Shown one piece after another: positions 33,452 to 44,272 of a stretch of 64,000 bases of DNA; within the stretch, counting starts at the first letter, position 1, and every line of letters starts with the position of its first letter. This DNA is from Cystobasidium ongulense (lineage: Eukaryota > Basidiomycota > Cystobasidiomycetes > Cystobasidiales > Cystobasidiaceae), in contig BQUP01000003.1 of assembly GCA_022835595.1 (NCBI GenBank), forward strand, positions 2,280,975-2,344,974, given 5' to 3'. Below the pieces are notes generated by a model. It was given only the letters and a program-made list of their open reading frames with translations. It did no database searches and was not told the origin of the DNA. The translations under genes and the position numbers were made by a program.

Positions 33452-35739
33452 ATGGCTCCTGTTCTTACTACCCCGGCTGCAATTGCTCTCCCTGCGAGTG
33501 GACCAGTCGCTCTTGCTTCAGTAGATACGGAGAGTCCTCCAGAAAGCGTCAAGGATGGCTTCACCACTCCAGAAGAAAAGCAAGATCTCGAGGCTCATAA
33601 AGACGGCCAATTGCGGGCCTATATAGACAAACATGGAGAGAAGGTCTTGGTCACTTGGACTCATGCTGAGCAGAGAAAAGTTGTTAGGAAGGCGGATTTC
33701 CTGTTCTTGCCTATTTTTACCGTCAGTTTGCAGTTTTTCTCACACTATCTCAACCCGCCCAATGTGCGAAGTTTCTGACCTCTTCCAAATCTTCAATAGG
33801 CCTTATTCTTTTGGTTTGGTCTTGACAGATCAAACATTTCAGGTGTTCTCACCACCAGTTTCCTGAAGGATACGCACATGACTCGAGATCAAGCCAATAA
33901 CGGAACATCCCTGCTTTGGCTCGGTATCGTCTTGCTCGAGATTCCTTCCAATGTGAGTGGACCCCTTTTTGACAAGTGACGCCCTGTTCTGATCCATTGT
34001 CTACCTTTGTAGGTTGTGCTGCATCGGATTGGTGCCCACTGGTGGATTCCTGTGCAAGTCATTCTCTGGGGCTTGGCAGAAATTCTGCACTCGCAGATCA
34101 AGGGTGTTGGGGGATATTATACCGCTAGGCTGTTCCTCGGATGTACGTTGCGTTCCAGTATCAGCAAGCGACGTCTGCGTAGTTGCTAGCTATCCTCATC
34201 GCATTCGCATGCTCACATACCGTAATCCACACACAGTGCTCGAAAGTGGATTCCTACCAGGTTCACTATACACCCTCTCTAGATGGTATTCAAGAAGTGA
34301 ATTGGCCAAGAGGAGTGTCATCTTCTTTTATGGCAATACTCTTTCCGCTGCCTTTGGTTCGCTCTTGTATGCTGGGTGCCTCAAGCTCGACAATCATCTC
34401 GGAGTCAAGGCATGGCAATGGTACGGATGTAATGTTGCAGTTGATAATTATATTCTTCGCCTGACAATCTTCTTATCTATAGGATTTTTATCATCTGCGG
34501 CGCATCGACAATTAGTGGGTTTGGTTCTTTCTTACGATACCGCAACGAAACTTACACCACAATGTCTCGTAGCGGCCGGTCTGCTGGCACTTCTCCTCAT
34601 CCCTTCATCTCCTCGAAAGTCTGCTTGGCTTACAGAGCGAGAGGCCGACATATTCGTCGCTAGATTGACTCTGGACGACCCTCTACAAGGACATGCATCG
34701 ACAATGAAGATTGCTTGGTCAGACATGTAAGTCTCAGTCTACCGACCTGAACCCAGCAGCAGCCTGACAGTAGCATCTTCACAGCAAGGGCGTATTGACA
34801 GATTGGCGATTATGGCCTCACCTCATCATCTGTCTGAGTGGTCTTCAAGCTACTGCATCCCTCGGTACCTGGGGAGCAACGATTATCAAATCATTGGGTT
34901 TTACTGCTATCAAGGCCAATCTCTTGAACGTCCCACCTTCAATCATCGGCATGATACTCACCTTGCCTGTCGCAGCACTTGTCGATAGATACAAGAAGTA
35001 TGGGTACGCTGTCATACTTTCCTCGAGCTGGGCTGTCGCTGGTCTGGTTGCATTATATGTGAGGCCTGGTTGTCATCTCCTTGTCCTCATTCATAGTACT
35101 AAGATACTGGCTGCTTATTCAGAATCTGCCAATCCTTTCCGAGAGATCCTGGTCTTTCTACGCTGCTTACGTTTTCACGCTATCTGCGCCGTAAGGCGGT
35201 TGCTCCCATCAGCGATGAAAAGGTCTGACCGTCACCTAATTTCAGAGCGTGGCAACCTATACATGTGACTTGGGTATCCCTGAATGCCAAGACCCCGCAA
35301 AGAAGGGCCATCACCTATGCTGTCTACAGTAAGTACGACTCCTTGTTCCTACGTCGCAGTCTCCAGATCTGACACACATCGTAGTGGGCTGTTCGAACCT
35401 TGGAAGTACCTATGGAGCACAAGTATTCCGCGCTGTAAGTTTCGAGCGGCTTCTAAATGTGTTTCCCCTTTACTGAATCATTTATCTCTGTTGGCCCTAC
35501 AGAAAGATGCGCCTCAATATCGAACGGCATTTGCGGCCTGTATCGCACTGGCAGCCGTATGGTTGGCGTCCGTTATCCTCCACACATTGCAATACGTCTG
35601 GTCAAACAAGAGAATTGAAAAGGCACGAGCGGAGACGGATGTTGCAGAGTGGAAGAATCCTGAAGCTCTCGCTGACGCAGCCCCTGAGAAATTAGTCAGA
35701 GATAGCCAGGCGTTGAAGTTTGTCAAGTATTTCTGGTGA
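33452..35739 (+). CDS. Major facilitator permease, Dal5-like anion:cation symporter family, 547 aa
   Basis: Eleven exons: 33452-33721, 33800-33952, 34013-34142, 34237-34420, 34483-34523, 34573-34726, 34785-35058, 35123-35190, 35246-35328, 35385-35434 and 35503-35739 (1644 nt). The N-terminal cytosolic part ends in KVVRKADFLFLPIFTALFFW, then GLDRSNISGV, the typical first-helix motif of the allantoate permease family. About twelve membrane segments follow, with LESGFLPGSLYTLSRWYSR in TM4 and a loop reading SPRKSAWLTERE after TM6. The C-terminus is hydrophilic (EWKNPEALADAAPEK). Dal5 relatives import organic anions such as allantoate, nicotinate, biotin or pantothenate. Substrate unknown; the divergent dioxygenase suggests an aromatic acid. 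Confidence 0.93.
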
Positions 35740-36454
35740 AAATGGCCTTGAAATGTAGAGAAGCGGCTTTCTTGTTTCAGAGAATTTCTAGGGGGCTTCG
35801 TTGACTGCGGTAGCAAAATAGATTGAGGCTTGGCTCATGGCTGCCGCTGTATGGCTTTGCGAAAGTCCATCGTGTAGTCGTACTTTGTTGCCTGGGCTAT
35901 CACATTTTAGCAGCAAGGTTCTTACAATTTGGTGCTAGGTTCCTGCTTGTCCGATGTGACTTTTCAATCCCGCGTTGTCACGGTCTGCGTCTTAGTCTGG
36001 ACACAACTTCGACTACTCCGACCATTTCCTTCGGAGCGTCGCAATGGTTCCCACAGCAAGCTCGAGCTCCGATAAGGTTAGTGGTCCACTCGCTGCCTGA
36101 TTTGGCGTGAACGAAATCCTTGTGCTGTACCATGGAGCCTGCTCGGTGTCTGGAATGGGTGATCGAGGATGCACATCGAGCACGGCGTGGCAGGGCATGC
36201 ACGCCTTGAGGATGCTGCAAGCGACTCGGGTCTTCAACAGGGTCTGTCGGCGTCTGCTTCACGTCGGCCTCCTTGTGCTCTCGGTCAAGGCGGCTTCATG
36301 ATCAGCTGGGTGGCAACGGCAACGGCAATGGCAAGACAAGCGAAGAAGCCAGAGTGCATGATACACCCGGTCGTGTTTAGCCTATAAGCTATGAAACTCT
36401 CCCAGGGCACCTTCTAGCGCATTCGAGGAAACCACCCGGACTTCCACGACTTTT
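35740..36454. other. Intergenic, 715 bp, with a possible small minus-strand gene
   Basis: Between two plus-strand genes. On the minus strand an ATG at 36359 opens a 24-codon frame with a hydrophobic segment (FFACLAIAVAVATQLIM). Two other frames downstream, to 36013 and 35978, read LDREHKEADVKQTPTDPVED and SPIPDTEQAPWYSTRISF. I could not find splice sites that join them, so no gene is called. Confidence 0.35.
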
Positions 36455-38073
36455 ATGGGCATCGATACTGACGCACATGATCCCTACCAATACTACATAC
36501 AGCTTTCGGTTCCAGCATTTCTCAAGCTGCTCACTACAGGAGGAGTCGGACTATCAACTTCCGAAGCAATGGGAGTAGCTTCCGTACTCATCAAAGCAGG
36601 ATATAATAAATCGAATACTTCTAATCCTTTTACTGGTATTTCGGAACCGGCATTAGTAGCAGCTGGAGTGACTGATCCGGAAACGAGGAAACAAATCATA
36701 GCATACGGGAGATCAGGCAGAAGTAGAAACACCAGTGCTGGAAACACGAATGGAAGTAATTCTTTTGGTGGATCACCGGGGAAAAAGAAGAGAGCTAAAG
36801 GAAGTGATTTGGATAAACCTTTGCCTGTTAAAGCGGAGGAGAAGGAAGCTATTAGCTTGGAGTTCGATGAAGTGTTGGAGGACTATGTGAGTTTTATCTC
36901 AACTACTTCTTGTTTTCTACTAGTCACTAAGAAGGAAAGTATATAGCTCCTTCACGACAGAAGTCTGGTTATCAACAGAGCCCCAGTCATGACAGCTTGG
37001 GCGACTATCGTAGCTGAAAGGCTAGGTTTCTCGCGGCAAGAAGCGCTCAGCATAGGTAGGGTAGAGCCTGCATCGCGTGGACAGACGTAGCTAAATTTTC
37101 GGGAGCAGCCCATACATACACCAATATGAACGCCACTTCCAAAGGCGTCTCGCTGGGTATATACTCGCCAGAGAAAGGCAAACAGCGCACAACGGTCGGT
37201 CCGTCACAGCCGTACGCTTCGTAGACGCCTTTCATCTCCATATGAAGCTATCTGACCGCACTTGTTCTTTGCGTTCAGGTACGTCGATCTCATGGGACGT
37301 AGAGTTCCTGTACTTGCTTTGCAAACTGGTGAATGGCGGGGTATAGCGAATGGAGCAATCGCAGAACCAGAGCAGGCTTTCGGATATGTGAGTTTCTCTC
37401 TTTATTCGCTGGGAAGGAATGCTGGAGACCGAATACGTGAATATCTGCTGCGCTGTTACAGATCCAACGGTCATTTCGGCAACACATGTCTGCAGCGATA
37501 GGCGCGTTCAAACTTCTCGCGGGGACGATAGAGCCAGACGAACTGAACGAAGTAAGACAGTAACCGAGTTTTAACCCCTATGGGCAACTTCTGATTGTAA
37601 TCACATCATAGCTCGGCTTCAATCTGTATGCCGATTTCCGACCTGATGTTCATGGTTGGGGTGAGCGCGGCCAACTACATCTTGGGAAAGTTTTGGATCT
37701 CAGACGGGGGGCAGACGGTACTGTCAAAGAAGAGGAAGCGAAGGTGGGGCCAGATGATAGCAAGACGGAAGAATTAGAAGGTTCAATACCTGGAGGCGTG
37801 ACGAACAGTGCTGAAAGTATAGCGCAGCAAGATCCAGTCGCTGACACTGGGAACATTCCTGTGAATGCGTCCGAAGCCTTGATCAAGGAGGAGAAACTTG
37901 ACGACAATGATGTAGCAAGTGTACCAACGGCTAATGCGGAACAAGGCTACAAGAAGAGAAAAGTGTCACATTCGCCACCTTTGCCTTCACCGGACAAGCG
38001 AGCAAAGGTAGAGCCGGAAATGGAAGATTGGGACGATGGGGGGATAGCAGATGATGACTTGGTGGGGCTGTAG
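36455..38073 (+). CDS. Conserved-looking protein of unknown function, 434 aa
   Basis: Six exons: 36455-36886, 36947-37055, 37109-37211, 37279-37387, 37462-37551 and 37612-38073 (1305 nt). The N-terminal ~90 residues are helical (FLKLLTTGGVGLSTSEA), and a basic KKKRAKG stretch may be a nuclear signal. The core (residues 145-300) has tight, motif-like blocks: LVINRAPVMTAWATIVAERL, AHTYTNMNATSKGVSLGIY, RRVPVLALQTGEWRGIANG and GFNLYADFRPDVHGWGERGQ. The C-terminus is acidic and disordered with KKRKVS, a second possible nuclear signal. The core looks like a conserved fungal domain whose name I cannot recall. A nuclear role is inferred from the basic motifs only. Confidence 0.82.
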
Positions 38074-38346
38074 GTGTGCTTGACGATAGATACTAGATGT
38101 CTGTTGTTGCAATAGTCAGTCATCGTTGACTACAATCTTCCTGACGCGTGCAATTCTCCGATCAATTGGTGCAGTCGAAAGAATTCTCCCAGCAAGTACG
38201 ATTCAAGCAGTATTATACAGCCAAAGCCACATAGAGAGAGCCGCAGGCAAGGTGCTGTGAGCCGTACGCTGGATACTGCGTTGCTTCACCCATCCACCAT
38301 CCACACCCGCCTGTTGCACTCGTCAGCCACTCGAACCGCCATCAAC

Positions 38347-40821
38347 ATGGTCAGCGCCGCGTCTAGCTCGCCAGGCAGGATGGCACGGAAGAGCAAGGGC
38401 AGCAGCGAGAGGTTCAAGACTGGCGACAAAGAGACTGCACATGCACAGCAGCGTATCGGCCAGATGTTCAGCGCCCAGGGTGCAGCTGCAGCTCACAAGC
38501 GAGTGCAAGCCGCTGCAAATGGCGATCACCCAGAAGACGAGGAAAGCGACGGCGATGAACACGACGGCGACCGCGGTGAAGGCACTTCTGCAGATAGAGC
38601 TTCCATCATGGCCAAACTCGCATCTGCTAGTGCTGCTGGACACATCACCATCGCGTCCCTCCTCAAAGAGCCACTTCTCTTTGTACAGGCAAAGCACGCA
38701 GACGAGGCGAGCAAGAAATTGCCATATGTGCCTTTGACCGCTGGAACTGTCACCTCGACGCCTCAGGTGAGTCGAATCCATCCCTGTCTACCGCATGCTG
38801 GTAGACGCATCGCTGTCCCATGCGAGGCTATGCTGTTCTGTCATGTTCACCAACCCAATGCTGATTGAAATCTGTTCACTATTCACGTGCCTGTCTGGCT
38901 ATAGACAAATGGAAAAGGCAAAGGTCCAGTACCCACCAATGGCTCGCAGGATCACGATGAAGACGACGACGACAAGACTGTCGTAAACTCCACCTCAAAG
39001 CCGACTTCCTCCCTGTTGAACAACTCTGCGACTACCGCTTCCACCGCTGCTTCTTCCGTCCACACACTCCCTCTGCCTACCTCGTGGCCTCAAGCCTATC
39101 CTCCCGGACCAGGCTACCACAACTTGGGCAACACATGCTTCTTAAACTCTGTCCTGCAATCACTTACTCATACTGCTCCTCTGGTGGCATGCCTGATGGG
39201 CGATTCATACCACAGTGTTCGAACTTGTAAGAACCGGACAAACCTATCCATATCCGCGTCTCATATCTGACGTCTTCTTGCCTTCGTCTGCGGCTTCCGC
39301 ATATATCAGGCAAACTTACAGCGAACAGCAAGTTCTGCCTCCTCTGTGCCATGCAACGGCACATCAGAGCATGCTTCAGCAAGGGTAGACCTGGTGCTAT
39401 GGCTCCCTCAAACATCGTAAACAAGTTGTCGGGTAAGCTGGTATCATTCTCAATTAACAATCAGCTAGAGCGAATACTGACTGTGCTTGCCTTTTACGAT
39501 TTGCCAGTCTTTGCAAAAGGAATGAGAGTAGGAAGACAAGAAGATGCGCACGAATTCTTACGCTTCTTTTTAGATGGATTACAACAAAGTGCAGCAATAA
39601 ACATGACACCAATAGCTAAAACTGAATTACAAAAAGAAAATACATTCTTATCTAGAATTTTTGGTGGTAAATTAAGATCTAGAGTTAGTTGTAGTAATTG
39701 TAAATCAAATAGTGATACTTTTGATAGTTTTATGGACCTTTCACTTGATGTCGCTACTGCGTCTTCGGTCAAAGAAGCGTTTCAAGCTTTCATTAAGGTG
39801 GATTTGTTACAGGGTGCCAACAAGTATAAGTGTGAAAAGTAGGTTTCCATCTTATCACCACTCAAAGGTATCAACCCATTTATTGACAAACTCTTTACTG
39901 CTTCTCAGGTGCAAAAAGCTAGTAGCTGCGAAAAAACAGTTCACCATCAATAAAGCACCTCAAATACTTCATATTCACTTGAAGCGATTCACACCAACTG
40001 GTCGCAAGATTGTAGGGCACATTAGCTATCCAGAGCAGCTGTCGTTGGCACCTTACATGAGTGAAGAAACAGAAGATGTGAGTGATCGTCGATTGTCATT
40101 CCAGATTCATACATTTTCCTCTTGCTGAAAAATCTGCTTTTCGCAACGTCAGAAACCCACTTATCGATTATATGCGGTCGTCTGTCACTCTGGACATGGT
40201 CCACACTCCGGTCATTACTTTGCCAATGTCCGCGCTGGCAACGGTAAATGGACAGTCATGAACGATTCTTCCACGCATGAAGTGCCTGCGTCTGGAGCAT
40301 GCAATCAACGCAATGCCTACCTCCTTTTCTACGAGCGCACGAATCGCCTCGGCGATGCTGTTGGGAAATCTAAGTTACCTAGCTCCTTGCCTAATGGAGT
40401 GGGGCAGAATGTGAATGGCACTTCTTCTCTCACTGGCAAGAGGAAAGAACGTGATGAAGATGATGACGAAGATGAAAGCAATACCAGTCAGGCATTCCCT
40501 CAGCAAAGAATCAAGATGAATGCGCAATCTAATGGTATTCAGGGAAGAAGCTCACCAGTGTCAAGTCCGAATAGTCATCCAGAAACATGGACTGGTTTCA
40601 CACAACCGATACAATCAAAAGGAATGCGTACACCCCCGGCTTCACCATCTGGAAAACCTTCTTTCGGGCCAAGACCCGCTTCAGTCCTGCAACAACATCA
40701 GCAACAGCGAAAGAATTCGTCAAGCTATGCTCCTCTAGGTACCAAGGCGTTCTTTGGCTCTAAGGATAGGCACAGAAACAGACCTAAAATGGTTAGCAAC
40801 ATGGTCGGTCGTCCTCGATGA
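38347..40821 (+). CDS. Ubiquitin-specific protease, USP36/Ubp10-like, 677 aa
   Basis: Six exons: 38347-38766, 38905-39226, 39310-39432, 39508-39838, 39909-40077 and 40153-40821 (2034 nt). The start is ATG 38347 (MVSAASSSPGRMARK). After a charged, disordered N-terminus (200 residues), the C19 peptidase begins at GYHNLGNTCFLNSVLQSLTH with nucleophile Cys218. Further blocks are GRQEDAHEFLRFFLDGLQ, a Zn-type CSNCKSNSD pair with KYKCEKCKK, and the His box GHGPHSGHYFANVRAG (His476), followed by MNDSSTHEVP and AYLLFYER. The C-terminal 180 residues are disordered and basic. USP36/Ubp10 relatives act in the nucleus and nucleolus on histone H2B and ribosome factors. The subfamily is inferred from domain layout. 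Confidence 0.94.
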
Positions 40822-41093
40822 AAGATGCATCATACTGTAATAAGATAGAAAACCTATACCCCTCCCGCAATCTCTTTCTCTATAGCTTCTTCCGTCATTC
40901 TCAATGCTGTTTGTAATGTTCGAGATTGTTTCATAATTGGCTTTGACTATCAATCGGAAATTTGCACTGCTACACTTACAAGCATGGAAACAGATCGATT
41001 CGTACAGCACTCATGTACATATGCGAAAAGAGAGTTCTGACAATCTATATTTGCAACCCGATGAAGGCTATAGCTTGTAACATCTTCGCAATA

Positions 41094-42789
41094 TCACATA
41101 TTGTCCTTCAGGCATGTTGCCAGAGCGGTATAGACTTGTCTTGTCTCGGGTTCCTTACAATCAGCAGCTAATTTTTGTATAGCAGTGACATCTTCGTATT
41201 TTTCTCCTTTGAGCGTTTCGCATACCGTTTGACATGCTGTCTTTCGCTCTTCTGAAAGCATAGTGTCGGTAGTAAAGGTGCATTCTGTAACTATTCCGTG
41301 GTGCGATGTAATATTGAAAGTCTGAGAGGCAGTGAGAGAGGATACAAAAGGAGCTTGAGTCTACAATGGGAGAAGACGCTCCTCCTGGAAGATAGAATGT
41401 ATATTACGCACCAAGGAGGCCCAAGATAAAGGACCTTCTACTTGTATTGTAAATTCAGGTGTTTGACCCCATTGCCATTCCCAACTTTGCAATTCTTGAT
41501 AACTCTTGATTACAAATTCATTATTTTTTAATTCATGATTTTCTTCGACGAGGTGTGTATGTTTTTGACCGCCGTACACTTGAATGAATTGATCTGAAAC
41601 TGCATCGAAGAATGATTGATGATCTAGGAAAGAATCCCATTCTCGTAGATTACGAACTGGAGATGGGACTGATTCTACTCCTTTTGAAACCATACTTGAT
41701 GCCTACCATTCCGCATATCGGTGGTTTCCCGTTTAGCACATGACCGTCGAATATTTTGTCATGCAGGCAAAGTATTTTTAGGGCTCACCTTTTCGTTGGA
41801 AAGAACACCTTTCAGATCTTGTAGTTTTGCATCAATGAGCATGGTACCATGATGATAAGCCCTTGCATTGACAAGTTTGAAAGCTGATCCAGAGACGTAA
41901 ACCCATACCGGAAACAGAGAGTGTCAGGATCAAAGACCAAGCGGTGTTGCCAGTCAACGAGTAAGATCTTCAGACGTGACTTATCTTGAATCCATCGATA
42001 CATATATCATTCCTTTCATTAACGTATGTATTGACATCTAGATTGTTAAGAGCATCCGAAACGAGAAGTGCGTTTGTCCGTCTTTCAAATTGGGTTCTTG
42101 GCATAAACACGCAATAGTTTGAATTTCCAAGGTCCTATAGTCAATGTATGGAAGCGCCATTGCTTAGGTTTGATCTGGATAAAGAAGAGTAAAAGCACCG
42201 AGGGAAAATCCTACATGATAAACTGTTCCACCACCACTCCGCCGCCGCACGAAAGGTATGTTCAATTCTCTCAAACGGCGTAGATTGATTTCCCTCCACG
42301 GGTTCTGTGGGAGTTGCGCGTGCTCAGCCGGAATACAGGTGAGCCGTGGCCGAAAGGAGGTCTATTGCTGTACCTGATTTCTCCCAATTATGACGGATGG
42401 AGAGTTCCGATATACAAACAGGACTATTTGTGAAGCTGGAGTCTTGCGGAAGATCCTACGAGGTGAAATTGTGAGATTGAGTCAGGCCAGTCAGAGACAA
42501 GCATCACCCGCGCAGAGATGTGTTATAACATCACACACCAATCCTCATACGCCAGATTGAACCACGGATTCGTAGAGGTCGAATGGTAGATGGCGGTCTG
42601 TAGAGGGCATACACATGAGCGTGATCGAGGATGTATCTTTCGGTCAGAGCTGCTTGGTCGCGGTTGCAGGTGGGCAGACGCCAATTGGAGACATACATCT
42701 TGCTGTTTAGCTGGTGTGTAGGACCGCTGGTGCAGTTGGAGTGTCGTGATGCGCCATGCTGCTCTCGAATGGCAGAGCAGCCGGACCAT
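41094..42789 (-). CDS. AIM22: Lipoate-protein ligase A family, mitochondrial, about 379 aa
   Basis: Exons: 42697-42789, 42539-42597, 42374-42455, 42215-42304, 41985-42134, 41789-41896, 41412-41702 and 41094-41360. The start [16 protein letters not shown] looks like a mitochondrial presequence. Family motifs are [37 protein letters not shown], the lipoyl-AMP site [15 protein letters not shown], then KVSGSAFK with the active-site Lys region, and [14 protein letters not shown]-terminal accessory domain follows ([16 protein letters not shown]). The enzyme attaches or transfers lipoate to 2-oxoacid dehydrogenase E2 and glycine cleavage H proteins. Two oddities: a 99-nt intron that could be retained without changing frame (412 aa), and an intron at 41897-41984 that appears to be AT-AC. 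Confidence 0.92.
41897..41984 (-). other. AIM22: Apparent AT-AC intron in the lipoate ligase gene
   Basis: On the minus strand the exon ending ...GGATTCAAG is followed by ATAAGT. The sequence 88 nt later ends TTTAC before GTCTCTGGATCAGC. Removing exactly this segment gives [21 protein letters not shown] in frame, the invariant ligase motif. The only nearby GT-AG choice (GTCACG to GATCAG) is also in frame but would delete SGSA. The first six bases equal GTAAGT apart from the initial base, as expected for U2-type rather than U12-type AT-AC introns. A branch-like CTGAC lies about 28 nt from the 3' end. Confidence 0.7.
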
Positions 42790-42959
42790 GGCAATGTCGG
42801 GTCGGTTGAGTAGAGAGAGACGACGAAGACGAAACAAACCAGCGATAGCCACAGACAAGAATCAAAAGGCACGACGTGATACATTGCATGTGCTGCTCCG
42901 TGGGAATATTCTAACAGTGACAGAGTGTGAGAGAGCAGTAGCGGTAGCAATAAGCGGGT

Positions 42960-44098
42960 CTAGTAGCCAGCAGCATTAGGAGCAGTGTCGCCTTCTCTCT
43001 TCAAAGACAGCAGGACCTCTTTCATCCTAGATAGGTCCTTTGTGCCTCTAGCAACAGTCTTACTCCTACTGTCCTGTAATTCAATTAGATCCGCAATTCT
43101 CTCCCAGGTTGTACCTTTGGCTAAGGCATCATCTCTAGCTTGAACAAAAACAGCTTCATCTTCTTTATTTTGTGAAATTTGTTTCTCCTTCTTTTGATTA
43201 TAAGTTGCGTAGAAATCATCTATCGCTCTTTCTGCTTTCGCTATTATCTCTTCTTTACGCTTGTTTGAATCTTCATCGCGTTTGGCTATTTCCTCGGCTT
43301 GCTTCTCGCGCCACGCTCTGTGGGGGACAACACACAAGAATACCAGTCAGTACACAAACAGTAACAGCACATGCTTTGAATAGTATTCTCACCTGACTGC
43401 ATCAGACTCTGGCTCTGCAGGCGCAGGTGTTGACGAGTAGGATTGCTGAGCAGCAGGCTGAAGCGGCGCGTCGGCATAGCCGTTCTATGGGGAGAGAGAG
43501 GCACGTCAGGACAAGGTACGGGATGCAGATTCAAGGAATACAGCACCCACCTGATGCTGTGACTGCTGCTGCTGCTGGTCTACAGGTGGGTAGATCTGCA
43601 GATCAGGATATTGCGTCTGGAACTTGTTGATGTCCGCATGGAGCATTGAATCGTCGTGCTCGTCGTCGTCGTCGTCGTCTTCGACTTTGGCACTGACCGA
43701 GTTGGAGGCTGGAGCAGCAGCAGCAGGCTGATCTCGTTCGAATGTCGACATAAAGTCATTGCTGGGTCTCGACGAGTGTCCTGCCGCAGGCGGGCTCTTG
43801 AGGATGTCGTCGCTGTCACCGCCGTCGAGCGATGGGAACGACGTTCGCGGCTTGTCTTCAAAGTCGGCAGTGCTGGGGATGTTTGTAGGCGTAGGACCAA
43901 ACTCGTCTCCTAGCAGCTCGCGCTCTCGTGCTAGAAAGTCGCCTTGTGCTCCTGCTGCTCCTGCTGGCGCGCTGAAGTCGTCGAAGTCGTCGAGCTGCAT
44001 GCATGCATGGTGTAGAGCGCGTCAGAACAATGCAAGCATGCACCCCATCGCCGGAGAGTACAAGGCACTCGCCCACTCACCGCTGGGAACTCGCTCAT
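42960..44098 (-). CDS. CLC1: Clathrin light chain, 303 aa
   Basis: Four exons: 44081-44098, 43551-43994, 43393-43484 and 42960-43317 (912 nt). The start is MSEFPA, joined to LDDFDDFSAPAGAAG. The N-terminal half is acidic, disordered and Gln-rich before the junction (PVDQQQQQSQHQ), with a DDDDDDEHDD run. The C-terminal third has the light-chain signature: AVRAWREKQAEEIAKRDE, the long heavy-chain-binding helix (KAERAIDDFYATYNQKKEKQ), then TTWERIADLIELQDS and DLSRMKEVLLSLKREG. Clathrin light chain regulates triskelion assembly and links coats to actin. Fungal homologues are 220-300 aa, so the length fits. Confidence 0.95.
43560..43685 (-). repeat. CLC1: Gln- and Asp-codon trinucleotide runs in clathrin light chain
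   Basis: Two short trinucleotide runs on the minus strand: CAG/CAA at about 43562-43580 (poly-Gln) and GAC at about 43660-43680 (poly-Asp). Both are in frame and coding. Confidence 0.8.
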
Positions 44099-44272
44099 GG
44101 TGTCGTTGAGATCGTCTTGTTCAGATGCAATGAAGCAAGAAGCAAGTGAGCGAGCGAAGTGCCGGGTTCGTGTATCCATCACTATCATCGATTGATCAAG
44201 TACATGGATTTCGGTAAAAGCCCTGTAATTATGCTGGTAGGATTGTATTACTATAGTACAATATATGATGTG

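Noticed and set aside
43562-43685. Trinucleotide runs as a repeat element or CRISPR-like array
   Set aside because: They are simple in-frame Gln and Asp codon runs within clathrin light chain, without spacers.
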